From Streptomyces sp. ACA25 (GTDB taxonomy: Bacteria; Actinomycetota; Actinomycetes; Streptomycetales; Streptomycetaceae), in contig NZ_JAQKPV010000013.1 in assembly GCF_028200735.1 (NCBI RefSeq), positions 1 to 64,000 of the forward strand: a stretch of 64,000 nt of DNA. The letters run 5' to 3'. Below are positions 25,122 through 34,611 of this stretch, piece after piece (within the stretch, counting starts at the first letter, position 1; each line of letters begins with the position of its first letter). Position numbers and translations under genes: made by a program. The notes under the pieces were generated by a model, which worked only from the letters and a program-made list of their open reading frames with translations, made no database searches and was not told the origin of the DNA.

Positions 25122-25997
25122 TCAGTAGCCGAAGGCCTGTGTCCACCAGGGGCCGCCGGACGCCGTGTGCACGCCCACCCCCAGGGTCTTGAAGTCGCAG
25201 TTGAGGATGTTGGCGCGGTGGCCCTCGCTGTTCATCCAGGACTGCATCACGGCCTCCGCGGTCTGCTGGCCGCGGGCTATGTTCTCCCCGCCCATGTTCT
25301 TGACGTTCGCGGCCTCGGCGCGGTCCCAGGGGCTGCGGCCGTCCGGATCGGTGTGGGAGAAAAAGTTCCGCTCGGCCATGTCCCGGCTGAAGGCCTGGGC
25401 CACGTCCGCGAGCGCCGGGTCGTGACTCAGCGGGCGGCAGCCGGCCTTCGCCCGCTCCTGGTTGACCAGTTGCAGCACGGCGTCGGCGGCCTTGGGCACG
25501 GGCGCCTCGCTGGGCGAGGCGGGTGTGGAGGCCGGAGCGGACGAACTGGGCGGCGGAGCCGCGGGCTGGGAGGTCTCCGGGGCCGGGGCCGGGGCCGAGG
25601 AACTGGGTGGCGGAGCCTCCTCGGTGGTCTCCGAGGCCTCGGGGGTGGGTTCCTCGGTGGGCTTCGGCTTCTTCGACGGTTCGGCTGTCTTCGAGGGCTC
25701 CGACGCCTGTGGAGTCTCCGGGCCGGCGGGCCGGTCGTAGGCGCGGCTCGGGGAAGTGGTCTCGTGGCGGTCCGCCAGGGAGGTCGAGGTGTCCGCGACG
25801 CGGTCCTCACGTTCCTGGGCCTGCGGATCACCGGTGTTGTCGAAGGTGAAGCTCTCTCCGGGACCGGGCACCAGCCCCGTTCCCATCGCCATGGCCCCGA
25901 GGGTCAGGGCGGCGGAGGCACCGAGCAGCCCGGTGCGGGCCGGGCTCTGCCGGCGGTGCCGGGCAGCGGCCGGGGGGGTACGTCGATGGCTTCCCAT
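25122..25997 (-). CDS. Secreted or membrane-anchored CAP-domain (SCP/PR1) protein
   Basis: A 291-residue exported protein: basic N-terminus, one hydrophobic segment (GLLGASAALTLGAMAMGTGL), a Pro/Ser/Glu/Thr-rich linker of about 110 residues, then a C-terminal CAP domain (LQLVNQERAKAGCRPLSHDP, FFSHTDPDGRSPW, GGENIARG, GHRANILNCDFKTLGVG). CAP-domain proteins are extracellular; their activity in bacteria is largely unknown. ATG 25997 has GAGGACGG upstream on the minus strand; the longer TTG frame does not. The linker probably spans the cell wall. Confidence 0.88.
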   Translation of the reverse strand: MGSHRRTPPAAARHRRQSPARTGLLGASAALTLGAMAMGTGLVPGPGESFTFDNTGDPQAQEREDRVADTSTSLADRHETTSPSRAYDRPAGPETPQASEPSKTAEPSKKPKPTEEPTPEASETTEEAPPPSSSAPAPAPETSQPAAPPPSSSAPASTPASPSEAPVPKAADAVLQLVNQERAKAGCRPLSHDPALADVAQAFSRDMAERNFFSHTDPDGRSPWDRAEAANVKNMGGENIARGQQTAEAVMQSWMNSEGHRANILNCDFKTLGVGVHTASGGPWWTQAFGY

Positions 25998-26132
25998 CGG
26001 CTGCACCGTCCTCTGTTTTCTCGACAATCACATTGTTCACCCGTAAGAGTGAGTTCTGCGGGTGGACTGTACGCCATCGCCGCCCAGGGCTGGAGTACCC
26101 GGGTACGGATCGGGCCGGATAACGTGCGCCAC

Positions 26133-26459
26133 ATGAGCCGGCTTGCACCCCCCGACCCGACCTCCGCAGAGCCCCCGCCCGGGACCTCCGCCCGCCTGAC
26201 GGTGTGGGTGCGGGGGCGCGTCCAGGGAGTTGGCTTCCGGTGGTTCACCCGGGCGCGTGCGCTGGCCATCGGCGAGCTGAAAGGCTTCGTGCTCAACCTG
26301 GAGGACGGACGCGTCCAAGTGGTGGCCGAAGGCCCCGGGGACCGTTGCGAACGCCTCCTGCAGTGGCTGCGGGAGGGCGACACTCCCGGCACGGTCGTGG
26401 GCGTGACCGAGATCTGGGCCACACCGCGCGGGGGGTACGCGGCGTTCACCATCCGCTGA
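26133..26459 (+). CDS. acyP: Acylphosphatase
   Basis: A 108-residue small hydrolase of acyl phosphates. The active-site arginine lies in VRGRVQGVGFRWFTRARA and the second catalytic residue, asparagine, in LKGFVLNLEDGRVQV. The extra N-terminal 20 residues are Pro/Ser-rich. TAACGT (26120-26125) ends 7 bases before the ATG and there is no ribosome binding site, so the mRNA is probably leaderless. It is divergent from the CAP-domain gene. Confidence 0.93.
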   Translation: MSRLAPPDPTSAEPPPGTSARLTVWVRGRVQGVGFRWFTRARALAIGELKGFVLNLEDGRVQVVAEGPGDRCERLLQWLREGDTPGTVVGVTEIWATPRGGYAAFTIR

Positions 26460-26791
26460 CGGGCGCCTCGGACGGTCCGGGAAAGTGGTGGTAACCGGTT
26501 GCCAATACGACTCCGACGTGCGAAGCTGCGGCACAGCGAGTGATCAACGAACCCCGCCGGGTACTCCGGACAAGGCCGTCGCCCCTGAGCGTGCGGCCCG
26601 TGCCGTCGAGGCGCCCCCGGCGATACAGCGTGTGATCGTGTTGACCGTCTCTTCATAAAGTGAGACGCTGAAAGTCCCGCGCACCTGTGCTGTGTGCCCT
26701 TGTCCCACTGCACGGCGCGGACGCGCGGGAGCCATCTCTCATGACCCACCAACGGCTTCGGTCGGTCACTCAGTGTGGAGGACCATCCATC
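26460..26791 (+). other. Intergenic region with a possible promoter
   Basis: No gene is seen in these 332 bases. TAAAGT (26656-26661) fits a -10 box, and TTGACC at 26641 resembles a -35 but is too close to pair with it. GTCTC (26647-26651) and GAGAC (26662-26666) form a short inverted repeat around the -10, a weak operator candidate for the small gene at 26792. Confidence 0.35.
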
Positions 26792-26998
26792 ATGGCAAAG
26801 GCGCTTCTCGGTCACGTCGGCGGCTACGACCCCCGTGTCCTTGCCGAGATGCGACGGCTACAGCAGCGCGTCCAGGACCTGGAAACCCAGCTCGTCCGGG
26901 TACAGGCTGAGAACGACGCGCTGGCCGCCGCTGTTCGGCACAGTGACTCGGTGCTCGACGGCATCGACATGCCCCAGGCAGAACCCGCTCTCACCTGA
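26792..26998 (+). CDS. Small conserved coiled-coil protein
   Basis: A 68-residue protein (MAKALLGHVGGYDPRVLAEM...) with a predicted coiled coil at about residues 15-50 (MRRLQQRVQDLETQLVRVQAENDAL) containing hydrophobic heptads. No named family is recognised. Close relatives occur next to smc in other streptomycetes as far as I remember. ATG 26792 follows GTGGAGG. It ends in its own UUCG-loop terminator (27043-27060), so it is a monocistronic gene. Confidence 0.78.
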   Translation: MAKALLGHVGGYDPRVLAEMRRLQQRVQDLETQLVRVQAENDALAAAVRHSDSVLDGIDMPQAEPALT

Positions 26999-27042
26999 CC
27001 CGAACCGGGCGAGTGCGGCACAGCTGCCTACAGAGAATGCGA

Positions 27043-27060
27043 GGGACGCTTCGGCGTCCC
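27043..27060 (+). terminator. UUCG-loop terminator
   Basis: Stem GGGACGC (27043-27049), tetraloop TTCG, GCGTCCC (27054-27060), followed by TTCGTC; a standard intrinsic terminator. Confidence 0.88.
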
Positions 27061-27217
27061 TTCGTCATGTCGCGGACGTGCCGCACCGGGGACGATGGCA
27101 GGCGGGGGACGAGGAGTCGGTGAGGTGCGGGGCGGATGCGGTTACTGAGGGATCTGCCCCCCATCCTCCGCGTCGAAACGGGGGAGCGGGGGAAGCCGGC
27201 CGGTAGAGTCCGAAGGC

Positions 27218-30200
27218 GTGCACCTCAAGAGCCTGACCCTGCGGGGCTTCAAGTCCTTCGCGTCGGCGACGACCCTGCGCTTCGAGCCCGGCATCACCTG
27301 CGTGGTGGGCCCCAACGGCTCCGGCAAGTCCAACGTCGTGGACGCGCTGTCCTGGGTGATGGGTGAGCAGGGCGCCAAGTCCCTGCGGGGCGGCAAGATG
27401 GAGGACGTCATCTTCGCCGGGACCACCGGCCGCCCGCCCCTGGGACGGGCTGAGGTCTCTCTCACCATCGACAACGCGGACGGCGCGCTGCCCATCGAGT
27501 ACGCCGAAGTCACCCTCACCCGGATCATGTTCCGCAACGGTGGCAGCGAGTACCAGATCAACGGGGACACCTGCAGACTGCTCGACCTCCAGGAACTGCT
27601 CTCCGACTCCGGTATCGGCCGCGAGATGCACGTCATCGTCGGCCAGGGGCAGCTCGACTCGGTGCTGCACGCCGACCCGATGGGCCGCCGGGCCTTCATC
27701 GAAGAGGCCGCTGGGGTGCTCAAACACCGCAAGCGCAAAGAGAAGGCGCTGCGGAAACTGGACGCCATGCAGGCGAATCTCGCCCGAGTCCAGGACCTCA
27801 CCGACGAACTGCGGAGGCAGCTGAAGCCGTTGGGACGGCAGGCCGCGGTGGCCCGCCGGGCCGCCGTCATCCAGGCCGACCTCCGGGACGCCCGGCTCCG
27901 GCTGCTTGCCGACGACCTGGTCGCCCTCCGGGAGGCGTTGCGGACGGAGGTGGCCGACGAGGCAGCTCTCAAGCAGCGCAAGGAGGCAGCCGAGGAGCGG
28001 TTGCGTGCCGCGCTGCGCCGGGAGGCCGCCCTCGAGCAGGAGGTGCGCACACTGGCTCCGCGGCTCCGGCGGGCACAGCAGACCTGGCACGAACTCTCCC
28101 AGCTGGCCGAGCGGGTGCGGGGCACCATCAGCCTGGCCGACGCCCGCGTCAAGAGCGCGAGCGCTCAGCGCCCCGCCGAGCGCCCCGGCCGGGAGCCGGC
28201 CGAGCTCGAGCGGGAGGCCGCCCGGATCCGCGAGCAGGAGGCAGAGCTGGAGGCCGCCCTGGAGGAGGCGGGCCGGGTGCTGGAGGACACGGTGGAGCAC
28301 CGGGCCGGGCTGGAACGCGAGCTGGCGGTCGAGGAACGGCGGCTGAGAGACGCCGCCCGGGCTCTCGCCGATCGCCGTGAGGAGCTGGCCCGCCTCCAGG
28401 GGCGGGCCGGTGCCGCCCGCAGCCGGGCGGCCTCCGCCCGGGCCGAGATCGGCCGGCTGGCCGCAGCTGCCGACGAGGCGCGGCAGCGGGCCGCCACCGC
28501 CGCCAGGGAACACGCGGAGCTCCGCTCGGAGGTGGCGGACGTCGACGCCGTAGATGTCGAGCTCGCCGAGGAGCACCAGGCTGCCGTACGGGACCTCGCA
28601 GGAGCGGAGACGGCGGTGAACGACGCCCGGGACGACCTGACCGCCGCGGAGCGGGAGCGGGCGGCGGTCTCCGCCCGGCACGACGCCCTCGCCCTGGGAC
28701 TGCGGCGCAAGGACGGCACCGGCACACTGCTGGACGCGGGCGCCCGGCCGCCCGGCCTGCTCGGCCCGGTCGCCGAGTTCCTCAGCGTCACGCCCGGTTT
28801 CGAGGTGGCGGTGGCCGCCGCCCTCGGAGCAGCGGCGGATGCTCTGGTGGTGGACGGCCCGGCCACCGCCGCCGATGCGCTGCGTCTGCTGCACAAGCAG
28901 GAGGCGGGCCGGGCGGTGATGTTGCTGGGCGACGCCCCGGAGGACCCGCGGGTGCCGGAGACCGGGCCCGCGGGGGAAGGCACGGGCGGGCTCCCCCGGG
29001 CGGAGGATCTGGTGCGCGGCCCCGACAGTCTGCTGCCCGCGGTCCGGCGGCTGCTGCGGGACATGGTGATCGTCGGGACGCTGGAGGATGCCGAGGAGCT
29101 GCTCGCCACCCAACCCGGCCTCACCGCCGTGACCCGGGACGGTGATGTGCTCGCCCGCCATGTGGCCCGGGGCGGGTCGGCCGGGGCCCCCAGCCTGCTG
29201 GAGGTGCAGGCGTCCGTGGACGAGGCCGCCGCCGAGCTGACGGAGCTGGCGGAGCGGTGCACCGGGCTGGCCGACGTCCTCGCGCGGGCGAAGGAGCGGC
29301 GCCGGGAGTGCGAGGCCCGGGCCGAGGAGCTGGACCGGCGTCGGGGCGCGGCCGACCGGGAGAAGTCCCGGTACGCGCAGGACCTGGGGCGGCTGGGCGG
29401 AAGGGAGCGGGCCGCCGCGGACGAGGCCGAGCGGTGCGCGCAGGCCGTGTCCCGGGCCGAGGAAGCGCTGGAGCGAGCCACCGGTGAGGCCGAGGAGCTG
29501 GAGGCACAGGTGGAGGTCGCCCAGGAGTCGGCGGACGGTGACGAGGACCCGGACACCTCCGAGCGGGACCGGCTGGCCGCCGAAGGGGTCCGGGCCAGGC
29601 AGTCCGAGATGGAAGCCCGGCTCCAGGTGCGCACCCACGAGGAACGGGTGCGGGGCCTGTCGGGACGGGCGGATGCTCTGGACCGGGCGGCGCGGGCCGA
29701 ACGGGAGGCCCGGGAGCGTGCCGAGCGGCTGCGGCTGCGGCTGCGTCATGAGACGGAAGTCGCCGCGGCCGTGGCGTCCGGTGCGCGGCAGCTGCTGGCT
29801 CACGTCGAGGTGTCGCTGGCCCGGGCCGAGGCCGGCCGGGAGGCGGCCGAGCTGGCCCGGGCCGAGCGGGAGCAGTTGCTCGCCGAGGAGCGGAACCGGG
29901 GGCGGGAGCTCAAGGACGAACTGGACGCGCTGACCGACTCGGTGCACCGCGGCGAGGTGCTGGGGGCCGAGAAGCGCCTGCGGATCGAGCAACTGGAGAG
30001 CCGGGCCCTGGAGGAGCTGGGTGTCGAACCTGCCGTGCTGGTCGACGAGTACGGTCCCGGCCAGCTCGTGCCTCCCTCGCCCCCGGCTGAGGGCGAGGAA
30101 CTGCCCGAGGATCCGCAGCACCCACGGAACCGGCCGGTGCCGTTCGTGCGGAGCGCGCAGGAGAAGCGGCTGCGGGCGGCCGAGCGGGCGTTCCGGCAGC

Positions 30201-30793
30201 TGGGCAAGGTCAACCCGCTGGCGCTGGAGGAGTTCGCGGCGCTCGAGGAGCGCCACCAATTCCTCAGTGAGCAGCTGGAGGACCTGAAGAAGACCCGCAT
30301 CGACCTGCTGCAGGTGGTCAGGGAGGTCGATGAGCGGGTGGAGCAGGTCTTCACCGAGGCGTACCACGACACCGCCCGGGAGTTCGAGGGTGTGTTCGCC
30401 AGGCTGTTTCCGGGCGGGGAGGGCCGCCTCGTGCTGACCGACCCCGGTGACATGCTGAGCACCGGGGTGGACGTCGAGGCACGGCCGCCGGGAAAGAAGG
30501 TCAAGCGGCTCTCGTTGTTGTCCGGAGGCGAGCGCTCGCTGACCGCGGTGGCCCTGCTGGTGTCCATCTTCAAGGCGCGGCCGAGCCCGTTCTACGTCAT
30601 GGACGAGGTGGAGGCGGCGCTGGACGACACGAACCTGCAGCGGCTGATCGGGATCATGCGGGAGCTCAAGGACAGCTCCCAGCTGATCGTGATCACCCAT
30701 CAGAAGCGGACCATGGAGGTCGCCGACGCGCTCTACGGCGTCTCGATGCAGGGCGACGGGGTGACCAAGGTGATCAGCCAGCGCCTGGGCTGA
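27218..30793 (+). CDS. smc: Chromosome segregation ATPase SMC
   Basis: A 1191-residue SMC protein that, with ScpA and ScpB, organises and segregates the chromosome. The Walker A motif GPNGSGKS is at residues 31-38. Two long coiled-coil arms, rich in Ala, Arg and Glu, flank a hinge (about 500-650, around VTPGFEVAVAAALGAAADAL). The ABC signature SGGE (1102-1105) and Walker B VMDEVEAALDD (Asp1129, Glu1130) are in the C-terminal head. TAGAGT at 27204-27209 ends 8 bases before the GTG and no proper ribosome binding site is present, so the leader is at most a few bases. Confidence 0.97.
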   Translation: MHLKSLTLRGFKSFASATTLRFEPGITCVVGPNGSGKSNVVDALSWVMGEQGAKSLRGGKMEDVIFAGTTGRPPLGRAEVSLTIDNADGALPIEYAEVTLTRIMFRNGGSEYQINGDTCRLLDLQELLSDSGIGREMHVIVGQGQLDSVLHADPMGRRAFIEEAAGVLKHRKRKEKALRKLDAMQANLARVQDLTDELRRQLKPLGRQAAVARRAAVIQADLRDARLRLLADDLVALREALRTEVADEAALKQRKEAAEERLRAALRREAALEQEVRTLAPRLRRAQQTWHELSQLAERVRGTISLADARVKSASAQRPAERPGREPAELEREAARIREQEAELEAALEEAGRVLEDTVEHRAGLERELAVEERRLRDAARALADRREELARLQGRAGAARSRAASARAEIGRLAAAADEARQRAATAAREHAELRSEVADVDAVDVELAEEHQAAVRDLAGAETAVNDARDDLTAAERERAAVSARHDALALGLRRKDGTGTLLDAGARPPGLLGPVAEFLSVTPGFEVAVAAALGAAADALVVDGPATAADALRLLHKQEAGRAVMLLGDAPEDPRVPETGPAGEGTGGLPRAEDLVRGPDSLLPAVRRLLRDMVIVGTLEDAEELLATQPGLTAVTRDGDVLARHVARGGSAGAPSLLEVQASVDEAAAELTELAERCTGLADVLARAKERRRECEARAEELDRRRGAADREKSRYAQDLGRLGGRERAAADEAERCAQAVSRAEEALERATGEAEELEAQVEVAQESADGDEDPDTSERDRLAAEGVRARQSEMEARLQVRTHEERVRGLSGRADALDRAARAEREARERAERLRLRLRHETEVAAAVASGARQLLAHVEVSLARAEAGREAAELARAEREQLLAEERNRGRELKDELDALTDSVHRGEVLGAEKRLRIEQLESRALEELGVEPAVLVDEYGPGQLVPPSPPAEGEELPEDPQHPRNRPVPFVRSAQEKRLRAAERAFRQLGKVNPLALEEFAALEERHQFLSEQLEDLKKTRIDLLQVVREVDERVEQVFTEAYHDTAREFEGVFARLFPGGEGRLVLTDPGDMLSTGVDVEARPPGKKVKRLSLLSGGERSLTAVALLVSIFKARPSPFYVMDEVEAALDDTNLQRLIGIMRELKDSSQLIVITHQKRTMEVADALYGVSMQGDGVTKVISQRLG

Positions 30794-30957
30794 CCTCGCT
30801 GGACGCGGTTCGGCGCAGGGGGGTTTGACACCTCTTCGGCGGGACACCCCTGGCGTCAGTCATACCGCTGCCGGCCGGTGACCCGCCGCCGCGTGGTCCG
30901 GCCGACGGTGACGCCGACCACCAGCCCGGTGCCCGCCGGGCAGCGGAGGAGAGCACC

Positions 30958-32382
30958 GTGAGTGAACCCGCACCGGCAGAAGCGCGGCACACCGGCGGCC
31001 GGCCGCCGCACCTCGGCTACGTCGTGTTCATCGCCGCCACCGCCGCACTCGGCGGCTTTCTCTTCGGTTACGACAGCGCGGTGATCAACGGTGCGGTCGA
31101 AGGGATCCGCGGGAAGTTCGACGTCGGCCCCGGCACGCTCGGCACCGTCGTCGCCATTGCTCTGCTCGGTGCCGCGTTCGGCGCGGTCGTGGCCGGGCGG
31201 CTCGCCGACCGGCTGGGCCGCATCAGGGTCATGCAGCTCGCCGCGCTGTTCTTCGCCGTCAGTGGCATCGGCTCCATGCTGCCCTTCACCGTCTACGACC
31301 TTGCGTTCTGGCGGGTGCTGGGCGGCATCGCGATCGGTATGGCCTCCGTGGTCGCGCCGGCCTACATCGCCGAGGTGGCCCCGGCCGAGTACCGCGGGCG
31401 TCTGGCCTCCTTCCAGCAGGCGGCGATCGTCCTGGGCATCGCCGTTTCCCAGCTGGTCAACTGGGGCGTGCTCAACCTGGCCGGGGGCGAGCAGCGGGGC
31501 TCCCTCCTGGGCCTGGAGGCCTGGCAGCTCATGCTCGGCATCGAGGTCCTGCCCGCCGCCCTGTACGGCCTGATGACCCTGCGGATCCCGGAGTCCCCGC
31601 GCTACCTGATCTCCCGGGGGCGGGAAGCCGAAGCCAAGCGGGTTCTCGCGGATGTCGAGCCCCGTGGTGTCGACCTGGAGGCCAAGACCGGGGAGATCAG
31701 AACGAAACTGTTCAGCGAGCACCGGCCGAGCTGGCGGGACCTGACGGGCGGCCGTACCGGACTGCTGCCCATCGTGTGGATCGGCATCGGCCTTTCCGTC
31801 TTCCAGCAGCTGGTCGGCATCAACGTGATCTTCTACTACAGCAACTCGCTGTGGCAGTCCGTGGGAGTCGACCCCGACGCGTCGTTCTTCTATTCCTTCA
31901 CGTCCTCGGTCATCAACATCATCGGCACCGTGATCGCGATGCTTTGCGTCGACCGGTTCGGCCGCAAGCCGCTGGCTCTCACCGGGTCAGCCGGCATGGC
32001 CGTCTCGCTGGGACTGGCGGCCTGGGCGTTCTCCTACCGCACGGGGAGCGGGGAGGACGTGGCGCTGCCGGACCTCCAGGGAACCGTCGCCCTGCTGGCC
32101 GCGCACCTCTTCGTGCTCTTCTTCGCCCTGTCGTGGGGGGTCGTCGTCTGGGTGCTGCTGGGGGAGATGTTCCCCAACCGGATCCGTGCAGCGGCCCTGG
32201 GGGTCGCGGCCTCCGCCCAGTGGCTCGCCAACTTTGCCGTCAGCCAGAGCTTCCCCACCCTGTCGGACTGGAACCTGTCCGGCGCCTACACGATCTACAC
32301 GTGCTTCGCTCTGCTGTCGATCGTCTTCGTCCTCAGGTGGGTGCCGGAGACCAAGGGCAAGGAGCTGGAGGAGATGGGCTGA
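30958..32382 (+). CDS. glcP: MFS sugar transporter, glucose permease GlcP type
   Basis: A 474-residue member of the sugar-porter family with 12 predicted membrane helices. Signature motifs are GFLFGYDSAVINGA in helix 1, GRLADRLGRIRVM after helix 2, the central loop RIPESPRYLISRGRE, the sugar-binding FQQLVGINVIFYYSN in helix 7 and WVPETKGKELEEMG at the C-terminus. In S. coelicolor GlcP, encoded at this locus, is the main proton-coupled glucose permease, so the same role is inferred here. GTG 30958 follows GGAGGAG. The gene ends in a hairpin at 32410-32438. Confidence 0.92.
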   Translation: MSEPAPAEARHTGGRPPHLGYVVFIAATAALGGFLFGYDSAVINGAVEGIRGKFDVGPGTLGTVVAIALLGAAFGAVVAGRLADRLGRIRVMQLAALFFAVSGIGSMLPFTVYDLAFWRVLGGIAIGMASVVAPAYIAEVAPAEYRGRLASFQQAAIVLGIAVSQLVNWGVLNLAGGEQRGSLLGLEAWQLMLGIEVLPAALYGLMTLRIPESPRYLISRGREAEAKRVLADVEPRGVDLEAKTGEIRTKLFSEHRPSWRDLTGGRTGLLPIVWIGIGLSVFQQLVGINVIFYYSNSLWQSVGVDPDASFFYSFTSSVINIIGTVIAMLCVDRFGRKPLALTGSAGMAVSLGLAAWAFSYRTGSGEDVALPDLQGTVALLAAHLFVLFFALSWGVVVWVLLGEMFPNRIRAAALGVAASAQWLANFAVSQSFPTLSDWNLSGAYTIYTCFALLSIVFVLRWVPETKGKELEEMG

Positions 32383-32409
32383 CCCGTGCCCCCGGGGAGT
32401 GGCAGCGGG

Positions 32410-32438
32410 CCGCCCCGCCCGGATACGGGCGGGGGCGG
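32410..32438 (+). terminator. Terminator of glcP
   Basis: CCGCCCCGCCCG (32410-32421) pairs with CGGGCGGGGGCGG (32426-32438) around a GATA loop, with one bulged G. Confidence 0.7.
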
Positions 32439-32655
32439 AAGTCACCGGGGGCGTCGGCGATACTGGAGCGTGTTGTGACGTCGCCTCCCGGGGGAGGCCT
32501 CCCCCGGCCGCCGTGGTGTTCCCCTGTGGTCGCTCCCGGCTCCGTCCGGTGACGCACAACAGCCTGTAGCGAATCAATGGCGCTCCGCGCCATCGGACCA
32601 TAGGGGCACATCCCCCACCGGTGTGGCCGGTGGTCCCCCGCGAAGGAAGTTGCCG

Positions 32656-33876
32656 ATGGAGATCCTGATCCTTGTCCTGATCATCGCTGTGGTCGCGCTC
32701 GCCGCGATCAGTGGGCTCGTGGTCACCGGCCGCCGGAAGAAGAGCCGGCCGAGCGGTGCGGGCCCCACGACAGCGGAGCCGGACACGATTCGCCCGGCGC
32801 CCCCCGAACCGCAGGTGGGCGAGGACAGCGCACCTGTCCACGAGGAACCGCGCCGCACCATCGAGGACGTCACCCTGCCGGAGGAGCAGGGCGGCGCGAC
32901 GGCGGCACCGGCCGCTCCGGAGATCGAGACCCCCGCCCCGACCGAGGGGCGGCTGGTCCGGCTGCGCTCCCGGCTCTCTCGTTCGCAGACCTCGCTCGGC
33001 AAAGGGCTCCTGGCTCTTCTCTCCCGGGACAACCTCGACGAGGAGACCTGGGAGGAGATCGAAGAGATCTTGCTGACCGCGGATGTGGGAGTCATGCCGA
33101 CCCAGGAGCTGGTGGAGCGGCTCCGGGAACGGGTGCGGGTGCTCGGCACGCGCACCCCCGAGCAGTTGCGCGCGCTGCTCCGTGAGGAGCTCCTCACCGC
33201 GGTGGGGACCGAGGCCGACCGGGCGGTGCGGACGGAAGGCGGAGTGAGCACGACCGGTGAGGAGCTGCCCGCGGTGGTGCTCGTCGTCGGTGTGAACGGC
33301 ACCGGCAAGACCACCACCACCGGGAAGCTCGCCCGGGTTCTGGTGGCCGACGGCAAGTCCGTCGTGCTGGGCGCCGCCGACACCTTCCGGGCCGCCGCCG
33401 CCGAACAGCTCCAGACCTGGGGTGAGCGGGTGGGGGCCCGCACCGTGCGTGGTCCGGAGGGCGGTGACCCCGCCTCGGTGGCCTTCGACGCGGTCAAGGA
33501 GGGCATCGCCGAGGGGGCCGATGTGGTGCTCGTGGACACCGCCGGCCGGCTGCACACGAAGACCGGTCTGATGGATGAGCTGGGCAAGGTCAAGCGGGTC
33601 GTGGAGAAGCAGAGCCCGGTCAACGAGGTGCTGCTCGTCCTGGACGCCACCACCGGTCAGAACGGGCTGCGACAGGCCCGGGTCTTCGCCGAGGTCGTGA
33701 ACATCACGGGCATCGTGCTCACCAAGCTGGACGGTACTGCGAAGGGCGGCATCGTGGTGGCGGTCCAACGGGAGCTGGGGGTACCGGTGAAACTGGTGGG
33801 CCTGGGGGAGGGGGCGGACGACCTGGCGCCCTTCGAGCCGGAGGCCTTCGTGGACGCCCTGGTCGGCGTGGAGTAG
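32656..33876 (+). CDS. ftsY: Signal recognition particle receptor FtsY
   Basis: A 406-residue SRP GTPase at the membrane that receives Ffh-bound ribosomes for co-translational export. An N-terminal hydrophobic segment (MEILILVLIIAVVALAAISG) is followed by an acidic/proline-rich A region. The NG domain has G1 GVNGTGKTTT, DTFRAAAAEQL, G3 VLVDTAGRLHTK, G4 TKLDGTAKGG and the C-terminal LGEGADDLAPFE. The true membrane helix is typical of actinobacterial FtsY. Its partner ffh lies 7 kb downstream. It is convergent with the prim-pol-like gene. Confidence 0.96.
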   Translation: MEILILVLIIAVVALAAISGLVVTGRRKKSRPSGAGPTTAEPDTIRPAPPEPQVGEDSAPVHEEPRRTIEDVTLPEEQGGATAAPAAPEIETPAPTEGRLVRLRSRLSRSQTSLGKGLLALLSRDNLDEETWEEIEEILLTADVGVMPTQELVERLRERVRVLGTRTPEQLRALLREELLTAVGTEADRAVRTEGGVSTTGEELPAVVLVVGVNGTGKTTTTGKLARVLVADGKSVVLGAADTFRAAAAEQLQTWGERVGARTVRGPEGGDPASVAFDAVKEGIAEGADVVLVDTAGRLHTKTGLMDELGKVKRVVEKQSPVNEVLLVLDATTGQNGLRQARVFAEVVNITGIVLTKLDGTAKGGIVVAVQRELGVPVKLVGLGEGADDLAPFEPEAFVDALVGVE

Positions 33877-33924
33877 TGCCGTGCCGACGCCATCGGGCGG
33901 GCGGCTCGGCCGGTGACCCCGCGG

Positions 33925-34611
33925 CTATTCCCCCGCCCGGTGGCAGGCGTACGCGAGGGCGCCCAGTAGCAGCCGGGCCTCGGGGGGCCGGGCGGCCGTC
34001 TCCAGGTCCGGCGGGCGCAGCCACCGGACGGGCCCCAGCCCGGCGTGGTCGGAGGGCGGGGCGGTGATGTGCGCACCGGGGCCGAGGCCGCGCAGGTCCA
34101 GCAGCGCGCCGTCCCAGCCCGCGCGGTAGAGCAGCCCGGTCAGTTCGGCGGCGGCTCCGGGGGCCACGAAGAACCATGCGCGGCCGTGCGGCGCGACGGC
34201 GACCGGGCCGCACGGCAGCGCCAGCCGCTCCAGCCGGGCCAGGGCCCGGTGGCCGGCGGCCCCGGGCACGTCGATGACGTCGAAGGTCCGGCCGACAGGC
34301 AGCAGGACGGTGGCGCCGGGCGTCCGCTCCCAGGCCGCGGCGACCTCGTGCAGCGGGCTGCCGGCGCGGATGAGCAGGGCCGGATTCCTGGGGTGGGCGC
34401 CGGGCAGGGGGCACTCGGCGTTCTCGCAGGAGCACCCGGCACGCCCGCCGGCGAGGCGCCGGATCCGGGTGCCCGGCTGGACGTCCCACCCCCACAGGCC
34501 GGTGTACTCCGCGACCGCGGTGCCCTCCGGGGCGCGGCCGCGGAGCCGGGGAATACGCGGCACCAGCCGCAGCTCCCTGATCTCGCGCATGCCGCCGATC
34601 GTGAAGCCCAT
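33925..34611 (-). CDS. Short prim-pol-like (archaeo-eukaryotic primase fold) protein, probably degenerate
   Basis: A 228-residue protein resembling the stand-alone primase/polymerase domain proteins common in streptomycetes. It has a cysteine cluster CSCENAECPLPGAHP and the core strand FDVIDVPGAAGHRALARLE. The sxH-like histidine segment is GAHITAPPS, followed by GPVRWLRPP. In active enzymes the core reads D-x-D before Pro; here it reads IDVP, so only one acidic residue remains. I therefore doubt polymerase activity; a regulatory or binding role is possible. The helicase domain of replication-type prim-pols is absent. Confidence 0.78.
   Translation of the reverse strand: MGFTIGGMREIRELRLVPRIPRLRGRAPEGTAVAEYTGLWGWDVQPGTRIRRLAGGRAGCSCENAECPLPGAHPRNPALLIRAGSPLHEVAAAWERTPGATVLLPVGRTFDVIDVPGAAGHRALARLERLALPCGPVAVAPHGRAWFFVAPGAAAELTGLLYRAGWDGALLDLRGLGPGAHITAPPSDHAGLGPVRWLRPPDLETAARPPEARLLLGALAYACHRAGE

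Noticed and set aside
27065..30847. A 1260-residue open frame on the minus strand opposite smc
   Set aside because: High GC content keeps antisense frames open; smc on the plus strand has complete family motifs, and the minus frame is low-complexity Leu/Pro/Arg with no recognisable domain.
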